Shown here: positions 62,512-64,000 of the stretch, piece after piece
How positions within the stretch are numbered: the stretch's first letter is position 1
Layout of the letters: the number at the start of each line of letters is the position of its first letter
Assembly (NCBI GenBank): GCA_910586985.1
Contig: CAJUKK010000004.1
Span: 1 to 64,000 of the forward strand
Length of the DNA stretch: 64,000 bases
Direction of reading: 5' to 3'
From: an uncultured Christensenellaceae bacterium
Lineage (GTDB): Bacteria; Bacillota; Clostridia; Christensenellales; Borkfalkiaceae
Made by a program: the position numbers and the translations under genes
The notes under the pieces: model-generated
The model's database searches: none
Told to the model about the DNA's origin: nothing
The model's input: only the letters and a program-made list of their open reading frames with translations

Positions 62512-63426
62512 ATGAGCACACCCGAAATAAAAAAAGAAATTTTGCGGCTGAAAAATCAGAACGACGTTCTCATTCTCGCGCATTCTTACCAAACAAGAGA
62601 TATCTGCGAAATTGCAGACTTTACGGGGGATTCGTACGCGCTCGCAAAGCACGCCGCCGCCGCAAAAAATAAAACCGTGCTCATGTGCGGAGTACGCTTT
62701 ATGGCGGAAACGGTAAAAATCCTTGCCCCCGAAAAACGGGTGCTGCTCTCTCATGCGGACGCCGGCTGTCCGATGGCGGAACAGCTCACAAGAGAGGATT
62801 TAGCCGAGCTTAAAGCAAAATATCCGAACGCCGTAACGGTAGCATATATCAACACAACAGCAAATCTTAAAACGCTTTGCGACGTTTGCGTTACGTCCTC
62901 CTCGGCGGAACGCATTTTAACTGCAATTGCCGAAAAGGAAATTTTATTTATCCCCGATATCAACCTCGGACAATATCTTGCATCTAAAATGCCCGATAAA
63001 ACGTTTCGGTTCGTCAAAGGCGGTTGTCCGATACATATGACTGCGTTAAAAACAGACGTTATACAAGCTAAGCTAGCGCACCCGAACGCGCTTTTCCTCG
63101 CGCATCCCGAATGTTTGCCCGAAGTCGCATTGCAAGCGGATTTTGTCGGCTCTACTACCGGCATTATGGATTATGCAAAAAACAGCGAAAAACAGGAATT
63201 TATTATCGGAACGGAAACCGCGATCGTCGAACATCTGCAATTTGAATGTCCGGATAAAAAGTTTTATCCCCTTTCTGAAAAATTTATCTGCCGCGACATG
63301 AAATTAACGACCATACAAAACGTGCTTGCCTGTTGCCGCGGCGAAGGCGAGGAAATTAACTTAAAAGAAGAAACCCGTCTTTCGGCGAAAAAGTGTATCG
63401 ACAAAATGATTGAATTGGGCGGTTGA
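62512..63426 (+). CDS. nadA: Quinolinate synthase A
   Basis: 304 aa from the ATG at 62512, behind GAGG; an upstream in-frame start lies in the promoter region. Condenses iminoaspartate and dihydroxyacetone phosphate to quinolinate using a [4Fe-4S] cluster. Family blocks: ILAHSYQTRDICEIADFTGD, CGVRFMAETVKIL, CVTSSSAERIL, HPECLPEVALQADFVGSTTG and NVLACCRGEGEEI; these supply the three cluster cysteines. nadB and nadC are not in the window after it. Confidence 0.95.
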   Translation: MSTPEIKKEILRLKNQNDVLILAHSYQTRDICEIADFTGDSYALAKHAAAAKNKTVLMCGVRFMAETVKILAPEKRVLLSHADAGCPMAEQLTREDLAELKAKYPNAVTVAYINTTANLKTLCDVCVTSSSAERILTAIAEKEILFIPDINLGQYLASKMPDKTFRFVKGGCPIHMTALKTDVIQAKLAHPNALFLAHPECLPEVALQADFVGSTTGIMDYAKNSEKQEFIIGTETAIVEHLQFECPDKKFYPLSEKFICRDMKLTTIQNVLACCRGEGEEINLKEETRLSAKKCIDKMIELGG

Positions 63427-63451
63427 TCGTACAATCGATAATTCGTAAATT

Positions 63452-63482
63452 AAAAAGAACGGATAGACATCCGTTCTTTTTT
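63452..63482 (+). terminator. Terminator of nadA
   Basis: AAAAGAACGGAT agac ATCCGTTCTTTT followed by T residues, about 25 bp past the nadA stop. Confidence 0.85.
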
Positions 63483-63494
63483 GCATAAGAATGA

Positions 63495-64000
63495 TTATTC
63501 AACAGACAGTAACGTAACCGTGCTGTCGCCGTAGACAACTTCGACTTTATCCTCCTTAAACGACATAATAAAAGAATTTTCTTTTTCCTCTACTTCCCAT
63601 ATTCCAAGCGTTTTTACAAGGCTTAAAAGCTCTTCGCCATCGCAATAGTAGACTTTATTATATCCAAGCTGCGGCAACCAGAAACCGTCAGAACATATGC
63701 CATACCCCGTATCCTCTGTTAAAGAATAATATGGAAAAGGAAATCGAGCTATTGCATTTTCCGTTCGTCCTTCATCGAAGTCATATATACAACAACTCAT
63801 ATCGTCGATTCGCACGGAAGTCCGATCAACAACTTTATCTGGTAATTCGACCCGTTCTTCAAATACATTTAGAAAGTATACTCCGCTTATGCCCGACACA
63901 CGGATAAAATCAAACCCGCTTTCGGTAAAAAATTCAAGATCGTTCTTCTCTTTAAGTTCGCTCAGCATTTGCTCTTTGTTCTTTTCATCCGAACAATAAT
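63495..64000 (-). CDS. Unknown protein, probably continuing beyond the window
   Basis: The frame is open from the stop at 63495 to the window end, and the ATG at 63968 has no SD, so the start is likely outside. The visible part (about 168 codons) is acidic and aromatic-rich (GFDFIRVSGISGVYFLNVFE, RFPFPYYSLTEDTGYGI), with no signal or membrane segment. Not recognised. Confidence 0.55.
   Translation of the reverse strand, partial: YCSDEKNKEQMLSELKEKNDLEFFTESGFDFIRVSGISGVYFLNVFEERVELPDKVVDRTSVRIDDMSCCIYDFDEGRTENAIARFPFPYYSLTEDTGYGICSDGFWLPQLGYNKVYYCDGEELLSLVKTLGIWEVEEKENSFIMSFKEDKVEVVYGDSTVTLLSVE

Overview
The window reads as a chromosomal segment of a Gram-positive anaerobe of the class Clostridia. 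The signs are purine-rich GGAGG ribosome sites, lipoprotein-type secretion signals, a T-box ahead of pheST, a ZTP riboswitch ahead of a pyruvate formate-lyase operon, BspA-type LRR proteins and a large plant-glycan locus. A gut lineage near Christensenellales is my guess and is not shown by any marker gene here.

Region 1 (about 11-14792) is an integrated mobilizable element in the 3' end of a tRNA-Gln(CTG) gene. The tRNA end (11-51) is repeated with one mismatch at 14752-14792, and the tRNA's likely original terminator lies just beyond the second copy. The element is visibly more AT-rich than the flank. The left arm carries a tyrosine integrase, a MobV relaxase that appears to start at ATT, and a DUF6291-like protein behind a long structured leader. 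The cargo is a BroN-Fic protein divergent from an XRE regulator, a GIY-YIG/DUF4357 protein, a BcgI-like two-gene restriction-modification system (nuclease fused to methylase, plus a two-TRD specificity subunit), and a four-gene unit: DUF6414 protein, Clp-like AAA+ ATPase, zinc-ribbon protein with a PD-(D/E)XK-like C-terminus, and a second zinc-ribbon protein. This last unit is the best candidate for an undescribed defence system.

Region 2 (about 15.0-33.7 kb) is a glycan-use locus on the minus strand: SGNH hydrolase, GH43, CBM9-like lipoprotein, a 1437-aa modular lipoprotein, a sugar ABC transporter (binding protein and two permeases, no ATPase), GH3, GH31 with a PA14 insert, and a broken GH2 gene. 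A divergent AraC-type regulator faces it and appears to be leaderless. Two perfect palindromes lie between them.

Region 3 (34.3-39.5 kb) is a response regulator, histidine kinase, ABC ATPase and FtsX-type permease cluster of the BceRS-AB style. Region 4 (39.6-43.4 kb) is a GH2-GH42 beta-galactosidase pair.

Region 5 (43.6-64.0 kb) is mostly core genome: Tex, hemolysin III, CHAP protein, broken methyltransferase, MgtC, a GNAT_C-type acyltransferase, a pyruvate formate-lyase operon (ZTP riboswitch, activating enzyme, thioredoxin, PFL core, separately encoded glycyl-radical domain), a small protein with a structured leader, an LRR protein, pheT-pheS with T-box, a YjdF-like membrane protein, nadA and a partial unknown gene.
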